DNA from: Streptomyces polyasparticus
Lineage (GTDB): Bacteria; Actinomycetota; Actinomycetes; Streptomycetales; Streptomycetaceae
Length of the DNA stretch: 64,000 nt
Assembly: GCF_014493765.1 (NCBI RefSeq)
Contig: NZ_JACTVJ010000017.1
Span: 62,001 to 126,000 of the forward strand
Reading direction: 5' to 3'
Part shown: in pieces, positions 43,223-51,355 of the stretch
How the letters are laid out: every line of letters begins with the position of its first letter
Numbering within the stretch: position 1 is the first letter of the stretch
The notes under the pieces: generated by a model
What the model saw: only the letters and a program-made list of their open reading frames with translations
What the model was told of the DNA's origin: nothing
The model's database searches: none
Program-made: the position numbers and the translations under genes

Positions 43223-44698
43223 CTACACGGTGGCCTGCGCAGGCTCGGCGGACTCCTCGGCCGCGCCCCGCCCCGCCAGCCGCTCCCGCCAGTTCGCGAG
43301 CACGGCCTCGTCGGTGGGCCTGGTGGCGAGGGAGACGACGACGTAGGCGGCAAGCGAGGCCAGGAGCCCGTAGTAGACCGGCTCGTTCGCGAGGATCCCG
43401 TACTTCCACATCAGGAAGATCACGGTCACACCCCCGGTACCGACCGCCGCCAGCGCCCCGTACACCGTGCCGCGCTTCCACAGCAGACCGCCGAGGATGG
43501 GCACGAGCAGCCCGCCGACCAGCAGGTCGTAGGCGACGGTCAGTCCCTCCAGGACCGAGTCGAGCTGGATCGCGATCACGATGACCGCGACGCCCATGAT
43601 CAGGATGAAGATCCGGTTGCCCCTGACCTCGTCGTGATCGCTGCCCTCGGCGCGGCCGCCGGCCCCGGCCACGCCGCGTATCCGCGCCCAGATGTCGTTG
43701 TTCGCCACGGTCGCGGAGGCGATCAGCGCTCCGGAGGAGGTGGACATCACCGCGGCGAGGGCGGCGGCGAGCACCAATCCCCGGACGCCGACCGGCAGTT
43801 CTTCCTTCACGATCGTCGCGAAGGCGTCGTCGGACGAGCCGAGTCCCGGGAAGAGCACCTTGGCCGCGGTGCCGATCACGGCGCCGGCCAGGGCGTACGC
43901 GAGGCAGTACGTGCCGGCCACCGTCCCGCCCCACTTGGCCGTCGTGTCGCTGCGTGCGGTGAACACCCGCTGCCAGATGTCCTGCCCGATCAGCATGCCG
44001 AACGTGTAGATCAGGACGTACGTGAAGATCGCCTCGCCGCCGATGCCCAGCGGGTCGAAGTACGAGGTCGGCAGGGAGTCCCTCATCTCGCCGAAACCGC
44101 CCGCCTTGACGACGGCGATCGGCAGGAGCAGAAGCAGCACACCGATCGTCTTGACCACGAACTGCACCATGTCGGTGAGCGTGATCGACCACATGCCGCC
44201 GAGCGTTGAGTACGCGACGACGATGGAGCCGCCGAGGATGATCGACATCGTGCGGTTCAGGTCGAAGAGGACGTCGAAGATCGTGGCGTACGCGATCGTC
44301 GAGGTGACCGCGAGCATCAGGGTGTACGCCCACATCACGAGGCCCGAGATGATGCCGGCGCGGCCTCCGTACCGCAGGTCGAGCATCTCCGAGACGGTGT
44401 AGACCTTCAGACGCGCGATCCGCGCCGAGAAGAAGACGCTCAGCGCCAGGAGGCCGAGGCCGATGGTGAACACCATCCAGGCGCCCGACAGGCCGTACTG
44501 GTAGCCGAGCCCCACGCCGCCGATGGTCGAGGCGCCGCCGAGGACGATCGCGGCCATGGTCCCGGAGTACATCCAGGGCCCCAGGCGCCGACCGGCCACC
44601 AGGAACTCGCTCTTGTTGCGGGCCCTGCGCATCCCCCACCAGCCCATGGCGAGCATGCCGGCGAGATAGACGACGATCACCGCGTAATCGACAGCCAT
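43223..44698 (-). CDS. Sodium:solute symporter (SSS family)
   Basis: A 491-residue membrane protein with about 13 helices of the LeuT-like SSS fold. It begins VDYAVIVVYLAGMLAMGWWGMRRARNKSEFLVAGRRL, then ASTIGGVGLGYQYG, WAYTLMLAVTSTIAY and GQDIWQRVFTARSD, all standard SSS landmarks. LAAALAAVMSTSSGALIASATV in the later part is the usual sodium-site helix. Family members take up proline, pantothenate, urea or purine-related compounds. Beside a ureohydrolase and a PucR regulator, a guanidino or polyamine compound is plausible. ATG at 44698 follows GGAGG at 10 bases. Divergent from pucR. Confidence 0.9.
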   Translation of the reverse strand: MAVDYAVIVVYLAGMLAMGWWGMRRARNKSEFLVAGRRLGPWMYSGTMAAIVLGGASTIGGVGLGYQYGLSGAWMVFTIGLGLLALSVFFSARIARLKVYTVSEMLDLRYGGRAGIISGLVMWAYTLMLAVTSTIAYATIFDVLFDLNRTMSIILGGSIVVAYSTLGGMWSITLTDMVQFVVKTIGVLLLLLPIAVVKAGGFGEMRDSLPTSYFDPLGIGGEAIFTYVLIYTFGMLIGQDIWQRVFTARSDTTAKWGGTVAGTYCLAYALAGAVIGTAAKVLFPGLGSSDDAFATIVKEELPVGVRGLVLAAALAAVMSTSSGALIASATVANNDIWARIRGVAGAGGRAEGSDHDEVRGNRIFILIMGVAVIVIAIQLDSVLEGLTVAYDLLVGGLLVPILGGLLWKRGTVYGALAAVGTGGVTVIFLMWKYGILANEPVYYGLLASLAAYVVVSLATRPTDEAVLANWRERLAGRGAAEESAEPAQATV

Positions 44699-44820
44699 GG
44701 GGTGCCATCCTCCGATGCGCCTGGGGGCGGGTTCGTGGGTTGACACTAGGTGGCCCGCGCAAGGCCGTGAAGTGTACGTTTCATCCATTCACGAGCCCGT
44801 CGATGGAAGGTTCGCCCACC

Positions 44821-46476
44821 ATGCCGGACACCTCCCCGCCGACGGCACCCCCCACCCCTCCCATCTCCCTCGCCGCCCTCCTCGCCCACCCCGACCTCGC
44901 GCTGCGCCAGGTCGCGGGCCCCCTGGACACCGACACCGCCGTCCACTGGGTCCACACCAGCGAGATGGCCGACCCCTACCCGTACCTCCTCGGCGGCGAG
45001 CTGCTGCTCTCCGCCGGCGTGCACTGCACGGACCCGTCCGACGCCGCGCACTACGACCGGTACGCCGCCCGGATCGTGCAGGCCGGCGGGGCGGCGCTCG
45101 GGTTCGGGATCGCACCGGTGCACGACCGGGTGCCGCGGCCGCTGATCGAGGCCTGCGACCGCTACGGGCTTCCGCTGCTCGAAGTCGCGCCGAAGACCCC
45201 GTTCACGACGGTCGCGCGGGCCGTCTGGCAGCTGATGGCGCAGGCCCGGCACGCCGAACTGCGCCGGGTCGCCGAGGCCCAGCAGGCCCTCGCCGCCGCG
45301 GCCGCCCGCCCCGACCCCGTCCCCTCCGTACTGCGCCAACTCGCCCGCCGCCTGGGCGGATACGCGGTGCTGCTCGGCTCGTCCCCGGAACACTCGGCGG
45401 GCACGTCGCCCGAGCCGCCCGTACGCGCGGCCCTCGACCGGCTCGCGCAGGTGGTCGGGCCCGGCGCGTCCCGCCCCGCGTCGGCCACGGACACGGTCTC
45501 GGCGAGCGAGCGCTTCGGTATGGGCACGGTCCCGGCGAGCGAGCGCCTCGGTCCGGAGACCGTCCCGGCGAGCGAGCGCCTCGGTACCGCCACGGTCCCG
45601 GCGGACGACCGCCTCGGCACGGACTGCGCCCGCACTCTGCAAGCGCCACTCCACACGCACGCCCCGCCCCGCGCACACACCCCACCCGAAGCACCCGCCC
45701 ATCTCGCCGCATACGCCCTCGCCGGAGCGCCGGGCCTCGCGCTCGGCGTCGTCACCTCGGCGCGTAAGCCGGGCGACCACACGATCGCGGGCGCCGCGGC
45801 CGTCCTGCTCTCCCTGCTCACCGCGGAACACCAGGGCGCCGCCCAGGCCCGGCGCAGCGCCGCGCTCGTCCGGCTTCTGCTCGGCGAGCGGGCCGGGGAC
45901 GTGACCCCGCTGCTCGGTCCTGGTCCATGGACGGTCGTACGGGGACGGCCCACCGAAACCGCGGGGGACCCGGGCGCGTTGGCGGCGGCGCTGGGCAGCG
46001 CGCTCTTCGACGGTGACCGTGACGGGGTGCGGGTGGTGCTCACCGCGGGCGTCGCGCCGGCCGCGGTGCCGGGCTGGACGCTGGGCGCGGGCGCGCCCGT
46101 CGACCCTGCCGAACTGGCCGTATCGGATGTCCAGGCGATGCGGGCACTGGGCCGTGCGGAAGCGACGCGCTCTCCCTTCGTACGGCATGGGGCCCATGCG
46201 GGGCTCGGCGAGCTCGTCCCGCCCGCCGAGGCCGCGGCCCACGCCCGCGCGCTCCTCGCCCCGCTGCACCGGGCTCCGAACGGCGATGTCCTCGCCGAAA
46301 CCCTCCGCACGTGGCTCTCGCTGCACGGCAGTTGGGACCGTACGGCCACAGCCCAGGGCGTCCACCGCAACACGGTCCGCCAGCGCGTGGCCCGCTGTGC
46401 CGCCCTCCTGGACACGGACTTGGACGATCCGGATGTCCGTATGGAGCTGTGGTTCGCGTTGCGGCAGGGGCATTGA
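44821..46476 (+). CDS. PucR-family transcriptional regulator with internal 11-residue repeats
   Basis: A 551-residue regulator. The N-terminal PucR domain covers residues about 15-140 (LAALLAHPDLALRQVAG, EMADPYPYLLGGELLLSAG, RYGLPLLEVAPKTPF). A central sensor region follows, and the C-terminal HTH_30 domain holds LAETLRTWLSLHGSWDRTATAQGVHRNTVRQR split across residues 500-535. Between residues 225 and 268 lie four copies of an 11-residue unit TVPASERLGxx, unusual for the family. ATG at 44821 has AAGG 11 bases upstream; an in-frame ATG at 44803 is possible. Divergent from the symporter, it presumably controls the symporter and ureohydrolase genes. Confidence 0.88.
   Translation: MPDTSPPTAPPTPPISLAALLAHPDLALRQVAGPLDTDTAVHWVHTSEMADPYPYLLGGELLLSAGVHCTDPSDAAHYDRYAARIVQAGGAALGFGIAPVHDRVPRPLIEACDRYGLPLLEVAPKTPFTTVARAVWQLMAQARHAELRRVAEAQQALAAAAARPDPVPSVLRQLARRLGGYAVLLGSSPEHSAGTSPEPPVRAALDRLAQVVGPGASRPASATDTVSASERFGMGTVPASERLGPETVPASERLGTATVPADDRLGTDCARTLQAPLHTHAPPRAHTPPEAPAHLAAYALAGAPGLALGVVTSARKPGDHTIAGAAAVLLSLLTAEHQGAAQARRSAALVRLLLGERAGDVTPLLGPGPWTVVRGRPTETAGDPGALAAALGSALFDGDRDGVRVVLTAGVAPAAVPGWTLGAGAPVDPAELAVSDVQAMRALGRAEATRSPFVRHGAHAGLGELVPPAEAAAHARALLAPLHRAPNGDVLAETLRTWLSLHGSWDRTATAQGVHRNTVRQRVARCAALLDTDLDDPDVRMELWFALRQGH
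45493..45624 (+). repeat. 33-bp tandem array, four copies, within the PucR gene
   Basis: Four 33-base units (45493, 45526, 45559, 45592) share ACGGTCCCGGCGAGCGAGCG and encode TVPASERLG plus two variable residues. The period is a multiple of three, so the frame is kept. The unit separates the N-terminal and sensor parts of the protein. Confidence 0.92.
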
Positions 46477-46545
46477 AGGACTCATGTGCCGTCCACCGAC
46501 CGGGACGCCCAGCCGCCTGCCGCCCCCTGAAGGCACAATGAGCGC

Positions 46546-47331
46546 ATGCCGATACCCAGCCGCGAAGCCCTCGTCGACCATCTCGTCCGTACGCGTATCG
46601 CCGGTGATGTCGCCACACCCCGCGAGAACAACCTCAGCCACTACCGCAAGCTCTCCAACGGCGACCGCCACTACTGGCTGGGGATCGATCTCGGCGACCG
46701 CTGGACCGACGAGCAGGACGTGCTCGCCGTGATGGCCGAGCGCTGCGGCGTGATCGACGACCCCGAGCACCGGTTCGGGCAGGACACCATCGACCCCGAT
46801 CTGACCGTCGCGGGTCTGGAGCGGATGGCCGCACGGCTTCGCAAGGCCGCCGATGCGGGTGAGCGCGTGCTGTTCGCGACCGGCCACCCCGGCGCGCTGC
46901 TCGATGTGCACCGGGCCACCGCGGACGCCATGCGCCGTGCGGGCTGCGAGATCGTCCGTATCCCCGGCGGGCTCGTCGCGGACGAGGGCTATGTCTTCCA
47001 GTTCGCCGATGTCGCCGTCTTCGAGCGGGGCGCCAGCCTGTGGCACACCCACTCCCCCGAGCCGATGAACGCGATCCTCGACGCCCTGGAGGCCGAGGGC
47101 AGCCCGCTGCCCGACCTCGTGGTCGCCGACCACGGCTGGGCGGGGCGGGCCGGGCAGCGCGGGATCGACTCGGTGGGGTACGCGGACTGCAACGACCCGG
47201 CGCTGTTCCTCGGCGAGGCCGAGGGCATCGTCCAGGTGACGGTCCCGCTCGACGACCACGTACTTGATCCGCGGTTCTACGAGCCGATGACGGCCTTTCT
47301 GCTGGACGCGGCGGGGTTCGACCAGGTGTAG
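46546..47331 (+). CDS. Conserved actinobacterial protein, possible phosphatase
   Basis: A 261-residue soluble protein. It starts PIPSREALVDHLVRTRIAG and has conserved-looking stretches NNLSHYRKLSNGDRHYWLGIDLG, FATGHPGALLDVHRATA, HTHSPEPMNAIL and VVADHGWAGRAGQRGIDSVGYADCNDP. Histidine and aspartate clusters (ATGHPG, HTHS, ADHGW) suggest a metal-dependent hydrolase. Such proteins are commonly labelled phosphatase in Streptomyces, without direct proof that I know of. It stands 69 bases after pucR on the same strand with no obvious shared role. ATG at 46546 has only a weak purine-rich site. Confidence 0.6.
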   Translation: MPIPSREALVDHLVRTRIAGDVATPRENNLSHYRKLSNGDRHYWLGIDLGDRWTDEQDVLAVMAERCGVIDDPEHRFGQDTIDPDLTVAGLERMAARLRKAADAGERVLFATGHPGALLDVHRATADAMRRAGCEIVRIPGGLVADEGYVFQFADVAVFERGASLWHTHSPEPMNAILDALEAEGSPLPDLVVADHGWAGRAGQRGIDSVGYADCNDPALFLGEAEGIVQVTVPLDDHVLDPRFYEPMTAFLLDAAGFDQV

Positions 47332-47491
47332 GTCCGGCCGATTGCTACCGGATGCGCGTCGGTGGCGCGTCGGATGCACGTCATTGCCACGTCGGCGAAC
47401 CCGTCGCGGGGGTGTGGAATTCACCGCCCCCGCGGGCGAGTTCACCGGCTTCACCGCGCCCCCTCAGGCGCGCCGCTTCGCCGCCGTACCG

Positions 47492-48667
47492 TCAGGCCCG
47501 CCGCCCCGCCTCGACCTTCGCCACCGTCTCGCGCAGCAGCCCGGGGCACAGGCCCCGGTGCACCGCGGACAGCGGCGGCCAGATGCGCCGGCCGAGCGGC
47601 CGGTCATAGCGCAGGAGGGTCGTCAGGGACAGCTGCCCGTCGGCGGCCCCTACGACCAGGTTGCCGGTCAGGAAGCCCGACTCCGTCTCGAGGCGCACCC
47701 AGTCGTCGCCCCGCGCGGCGAGCCGCCAGCCCGCCACGGTCCGCGGTGAACGGCCCTCGGCGAGCCGCAGTCCGAGCAGCCCGCGCCAGATGAACCGCTC
47801 CGAGCGGCTCGGTACATCGCCGAACATCGCCCGGGCCCAGTGCTCGGCGGTGACATCCCCCGCCGCGTCCGTGGCGAGGGCGAACCAGTCGGCGTAGTCG
47901 GCATCCGGCAGCGAGCTCAGCGCCTGGGCCTCCGCGGGAACGGCACGCCTGCCGACCGCGGACCGGACCTTGCGCGGTCCGTCCGGTGTCCCGCTTCCGC
48001 CCGGTGCCCCGCTTCCGTCCTTCGCCCCGCTTCCGTCCTTCGCCCCGCTTCCGTCCTGCACCCCGCCCCTTTCCCGCGATGCCCGCTCCCGCCACGCCCG
48101 CTCCCACACCCGGGTCATCGCGGGCAGCACCACGAGGTGGCGCAGCGGCCCGATCGCGGCCATGTACAGGCGCCCGAGCCGCCCGTTGGGCCTGACCAGG
48201 ACCGCCATCCGCAGCTCGTGTTCGCCGCCGGCGGCCGGTACCCAGCCGAGGTGCATGATCGCGTGGGCGGTGTGATTCGCCATCTCGCGGGCGCACTCGC
48301 GGTCCAGTGCGTACAGGGTGGTGAAGTCGTTCGCGCCGGTGGCGACGACGTCGTCGGCGGTCAGGGTCGCGCGCAGATCGTCGGGCAGCCGTTCCCGCAG
48401 CGAGCCGCCCCGCGCCGCGGGCGCCGACTCCGCCTTGTCCCATCCGAGCAGCGCGCCGAGCTTGAAGCGCACCGCGAACAGGAACCGCAGCGGCCACGGC
48501 TGCCGGGCCGGCTCGAAGGCCGCCTCCATGGCTTCGAGCATCTCCGGAAAGTCCTCCGGTCCGGCGCCGGGGGTGCGGATGGCCCACACGTCCTCGAGCC
48601 GGAAGTCCGCCGCCAGTTCATGGATGCGCCACGGCTGGTCCCCATGGGCAGTGTCCGCAAGCCTCAT
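47492..48667 (-). CDS. DUF2867-type protein with repetitive linker, TetR-regulated
   Basis: A 391-residue protein of two parts. The N-terminal part (residues 1-200) reads as DUF2867: WRIHELAADFRLEDVWAIRTPG, HTAHAIMHLGWVP, RLGRLYMAAIGPLRHLVVLPAM. The C-terminal part (SERFIWRGLLGLRLAEG to LLRETVAKVEAG) looks like a second copy of the same fold. A glycine-serine linker of KDGSGA units joins them. ATG at 48667 follows GGAGG at 5 bases. Two repeats of ATACGGTGGCGTA lie directly upstream, and the divergent TetR gene begins at 48761, so it is very likely the TetR target. Function unknown; such domains occur beside oxidoreductases and lipid-binding proteins. Confidence 0.78.
   Translation of the reverse strand: MRLADTAHGDQPWRIHELAADFRLEDVWAIRTPGAGPEDFPEMLEAMEAAFEPARQPWPLRFLFAVRFKLGALLGWDKAESAPAARGGSLRERLPDDLRATLTADDVVATGANDFTTLYALDRECAREMANHTAHAIMHLGWVPAAGGEHELRMAVLVRPNGRLGRLYMAAIGPLRHLVVLPAMTRVWERAWRERASRERGGVQDGSGAKDGSGAKDGSGAPGGSGTPDGPRKVRSAVGRRAVPAEAQALSSLPDADYADWFALATDAAGDVTAEHWARAMFGDVPSRSERFIWRGLLGLRLAEGRSPRTVAGWRLAARGDDWVRLETESGFLTGNLVVGAADGQLSLTTLLRYDRPLGRRIWPPLSAVHRGLCPGLLRETVAKVEAGRRA
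47989..48060 (-). repeat. 18-bp tandem array, four copies, within the DUF2867 gene
   Basis: Units at 47989 (degenerate), 48007, 48025 and 48043, each containing CCCGCTTCCGTCC. On the coding strand they encode KDGSGA-type hexapeptides in the linker between the two domains. Confidence 0.92.
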
Positions 48668-48683
48668 CGCTGCCTCCACTCCG

Positions 48684-48736
48684 ATATACGGTGGCGTACA
48701 TATGGAGGCTAGCGCCTTTTATACGGTGGCGTATAA
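48684..48736. promoter_or_regulatory. Twin TetR operators between DUF2867 gene and tetR
   Basis: ATACGGTGGCGTA occurs twice. The copy at 48719-48736 forms a perfect TTATACG/CGTATAA inverted repeat around GTGG; the one at 48684-48703 is slightly imperfect. They lie within 70 bases of both divergent start codons. Confidence 0.8.
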
Positions 48737-48760
48737 CCGAGCGCACGACGGCAGGGTGAG

Positions 48761-49348
48761 GTGGGACACACAGTGGGTGCTGCGCGCACACCGCGGGAGA
48801 GGTGGATCGAGGAAGGGATGCGGGCCCTGGCCGACGGCGGCACCGAAGCCGTACGGGTGGAGGTGCTGGCCAAGCGTCTCGGGGTGACCAAGGGCGGCTT
48901 CTACGGCTACTTCACCGACCGCGCCGCGCTCCTGACCGCCATCCTCGACACCTGGGAGCGGGAGAGCACCGACGACGTGCTCCAGCAGGTCGAGGAGGAG
49001 GGCGGGGACCCGAAGACGAAGATCCAGCGGGCGGGAGCGCTCACCTTCTCGGACGACCGGCTGCTCCCCATCGACCTGGCGGTACGCGACTGGGCCCGGC
49101 GCGACGAGGCGGTCGCCGAGCGGCTGCGCCGGGTCGACAACCGGCGCATGGAGCTGCTCCGCGAAATGATCGGCACCTTCTGCTCCGACCCCGACGAGGT
49201 CGAGGCCCGGAGCCTGCTCGCCTTCTGCGTGGCCATCGGCGAGCACTTCCTCGCGGCCGACCACGGCGGGCGCAGCCGCGCGGAGGTCGTACGGCGCGCG
49301 GCCGACCTGCTGCTCAACCGACCGCCGGCCGCCGGTCCGTCGTCCTAG
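48761..49348 (+). CDS. TetR/AcrR-family transcriptional regulator
   Basis: A 195-residue regulator. The HTH domain reads RWIEEGMRALADGGTEAVRVEVLAKRLGVTKGGFYGYFTDRAALL across residues 14-59. The remainder is a helical ligand domain typical of TetR_C (LLPIDLAVRDWARRDEAVAERLRRVD). Start choice is between GTG at 48761 (AGGG at 5 bases) and the in-frame GTG at 48773. It is divergent from the DUF2867 gene with two palindromes between, so it likely represses that gene and itself. The 3' end overlaps the convergent CDF gene by four bases in CTAG, giving both stop codons. Confidence 0.87.
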   Translation: MGHTVGAARTPRERWIEEGMRALADGGTEAVRVEVLAKRLGVTKGGFYGYFTDRAALLTAILDTWERESTDDVLQQVEEEGGDPKTKIQRAGALTFSDDRLLPIDLAVRDWARRDEAVAERLRRVDNRRMELLREMIGTFCSDPDEVEARSLLAFCVAIGEHFLAADHGGRSRAEVVRRAADLLLNRPPAAGPSS

Positions 49349-50292
49349 TCCGTGGCCGCCACCGGCGGCGTCGGGTCGATGAACACCCGCCGCACCGCGG
49401 GGAGATGGGCCCGCAGCCGCCGCTCCGCCTCCTCGCAGGCCCACTCCACGTCCGCCGCCGTGGCCACATCGCGGAAGTCGGCCTTGACCGCGATCAGGAC
49501 CTCGTCCGGGCCCTGCACGATCGTCACCAGCTCGACGATCTCCATCACATGCGGCACGGCGAGAAGTTCGGCCCGCACCCGCTCGCGCATCTCCGGCGGC
49601 AGCGAGCGCCCGATCAGGTGCTCGGCGTTGCTGCGGCCCAGCTCCCACGCCACCCACACCAGGAGCGCGCCGATCAGGATCGAGGCGACGCCGTCGTAGA
49701 CGCCGGAGCCGGTGAGCTGGCCGCCGAGGAGGCCGCCGGCCGCGAGTGCGAGGCCGATGAGGGCGGCGATGTTCTCCAGGAGCACCGCCTTCACCGCGGT
49801 GTCGGGCGTCTCGCGCACATAGCGGCCGATCCGGGTGTGGAAGCGGGCCGCCTCGCCCTTGACCTGGCGCCAGGCGACGAGCAGCGAGTAGCCCTCCAGG
49901 AGGAAGGCGACGCCCAGGATGAGATACGAGATCGTCGGATTGCCCGGCTCCTCGCCGTGCGTGAGCGTGTGGATCCCGTCGTACACGGCGAAGACGCCAC
50001 CGCCGACGAAGGTGGCGACGGCCGCGAGCAGCGCCCAGACGTAGCGCCGTCCGCCGTAGCCGAGCGGGTGCTCCTCGTCGGCCGGCTTCTCGCTGCTCTT
50101 GAGGGAGACGAGCAGCATCACCTCGGTGACAGTGTCGGCCAGCGAGTGCGCGGCCTCGGAGAGCATCGCGCTGGAACCGCTGATGACTCCGCCGACCGCT
50201 TTGGCCACGGCGATCCCGAGGTTCGTGAGAACGGCGACGATCACTGTCCCGACGGACTCGTCCGACTGTCCGGTGGACTCCAGCTCGCTCAT
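49345..50292 (-). CDS. Cation diffusion facilitator (CDF) family metal transporter
   Basis: A 315-residue CDF protein with about six helices. It begins VGTVIVAVLTNLGIAVAKAVGGVISGSSAMLSEAAHSLADTV split over the first two helices; SEAAHSLADT holds the histidine and aspartate of the zinc site. EEHPLGYGGRRYVWALLA follows. The second metal-site helix pair has NIAALIGLALAAGG and DGVASILIGALLVWVAWELG, and a C-terminal cytosolic domain contains VELVTIVQGPDEVLIAVKADF. It exports divalent cations, probably zinc or manganese, in exchange for protons; metal choice is not certain. ATG at 50292. Confidence 0.92.
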   Translation of the reverse strand: MSELESTGQSDESVGTVIVAVLTNLGIAVAKAVGGVISGSSAMLSEAAHSLADTVTEVMLLVSLKSSEKPADEEHPLGYGGRRYVWALLAAVATFVGGGVFAVYDGIHTLTHGEEPGNPTISYLILGVAFLLEGYSLLVAWRQVKGEAARFHTRIGRYVRETPDTAVKAVLLENIAALIGLALAAGGLLGGQLTGSGVYDGVASILIGALLVWVAWELGRSNAEHLIGRSLPPEMRERVRAELLAVPHVMEIVELVTIVQGPDEVLIAVKADFRDVATAADVEWACEEAERRLRAHLPAVRRVFIDPTPPVAATD

Positions 50293-50374
50293 GGAGCGAC
50301 GTTATGCCCGGTACGGGGTGGTGTGCGATGTGGACGTCGCGTTCAGGCGTTTTCTTCCCCCACCCCGCCCCTTC

Positions 50375-50446
50375 CCGAAACTGGGGCTTCGCCCCAGACC
50401 CTGCGTCCGAACTTCGTTCGGATCTGCTCAAGCGCCGCAGGGGCTG
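50375..50446 (+). repeat. Dispersed hairpin element, copy 3 (complete)
   Basis: Three hairpins in order: CTGGGGC/GCCCCAG around TTC at 50381-50397; TCCGAAC/GTTCGGA around TTC at 50406-50422; and CTGC/GCAG around TCAAGCGCC at 50424-50440, followed by GGGCTG. This is the most complete of three copies in the window. It lies between the CDF start and the tesB stop. Confidence 0.88.
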
Positions 50447-50463
50447 AAATGGGGCTAAAGGTT

Positions 50464-51336
50464 TCAGCGGGGTACCCGGACCACGCCCTCCTGGATCACG
50501 GAGATCGCGAGCCGGCCGTCCTGCGTGTAGATGCGGGCCTGGCCGAGGCCGCGGCCGCCGGAGGACGAGGGGGACTCCTGGTCGTAGAGGAGCCATTCGT
50601 CCGCGCGGAACGGGCGGTGGAACCACATCGCGTGGTCCAGGGACGCCCCGACCACGTCGCCGACCGCCCAGCCGCCGCGGCCGTGCGCGAGCAGGACCGA
50701 GTCGAGCAGCGTCATGTCCGACACGTATGTGGCCAGGCAGACATGGAGCAGCGGATCGTCGCCGAGCTTGCCGTTCGCGCGGAACCACACCTGCGAGCGC
50801 GGCTCGCGCGGCTCGCCCACGGTGCCGAAGGGCGGCGCGTCCACGTAGCGCAGATCCACCGCCCCGCGCGCCTTGATCATGCGCTGCACGGTCCGCGGAT
50901 CCACGAAGCTGTCCGCGTACCGCGGCAGCATCTCGGCCGCGGTCGGCAGCGTCTCCGGATCGGGCGCGGCCGGCATCGCCGCCTGGTGCTCGAGGCCTTC
51001 CTCGTACGCCTGGAAGGAGGCCGAGAGGTGGAAGATCGGCTTGCCGTGCTGGACCGCGACGACCCGGCGCGTGGTGAAGGAGCGGCCGTCGCGGATGCGG
51101 TCGACCTCGTAGACGATGGGCGCGCCGGGATCGCCGGTGCGCAGGAAGTACGCGTGCAGCGAGTGGGCGTCGCGCCCTTCGGGCACGGTGCGGCCCGCCG
51201 CGACCAGGGCCTGGGCGGCGACCTGCCCGCCGAAGACCCTGGGCACGAGCGCGGACTGCGACTGGCCGCGGAAATAGTCCTGCTCGATCCGCTCCAAGTC
51301 GAGCAGATCGAGCAGGCCCTGCAGTTCGTCGTTCAA
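50464..51336 (-). CDS. tesB: Acyl-CoA thioesterase II (TesB)
   Basis: A 290-residue double hotdog thioesterase that hydrolyses acyl-CoA to free acid and CoA. TesB landmarks are FRGQSQSALVPRVFGGQVAAQAL split over the first hotdog, HSLHAYFLRTGDPGAPIVYEV, SLDHAMWFHRPFRADEWLLYDQESPSSSGGRGL (catalytic aspartate in SLDHAMWFH) and SVIQEGVVRVP. The first in-frame start is TTG at 51336 with GAGG 9 bases upstream; no ATG or GTG is available between it and the preceding stop, so this looks like a real TTG start. It lies 19 bases after the acyl-CoA dehydrogenase gene and is probably co-transcribed with it. Confidence 0.92.
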   Translation of the reverse strand: MNDELQGLLDLLDLERIEQDYFRGQSQSALVPRVFGGQVAAQALVAAGRTVPEGRDAHSLHAYFLRTGDPGAPIVYEVDRIRDGRSFTTRRVVAVQHGKPIFHLSASFQAYEEGLEHQAAMPAAPDPETLPTAAEMLPRYADSFVDPRTVQRMIKARGAVDLRYVDAPPFGTVGEPREPRSQVWFRANGKLGDDPLLHVCLATYVSDMTLLDSVLLAHGRGGWAVGDVVGASLDHAMWFHRPFRADEWLLYDQESPSSSGGRGLGQARIYTQDGRLAISVIQEGVVRVPR

Positions 51337-51355
51337 AGCGACCGGCCTCGGAGCC

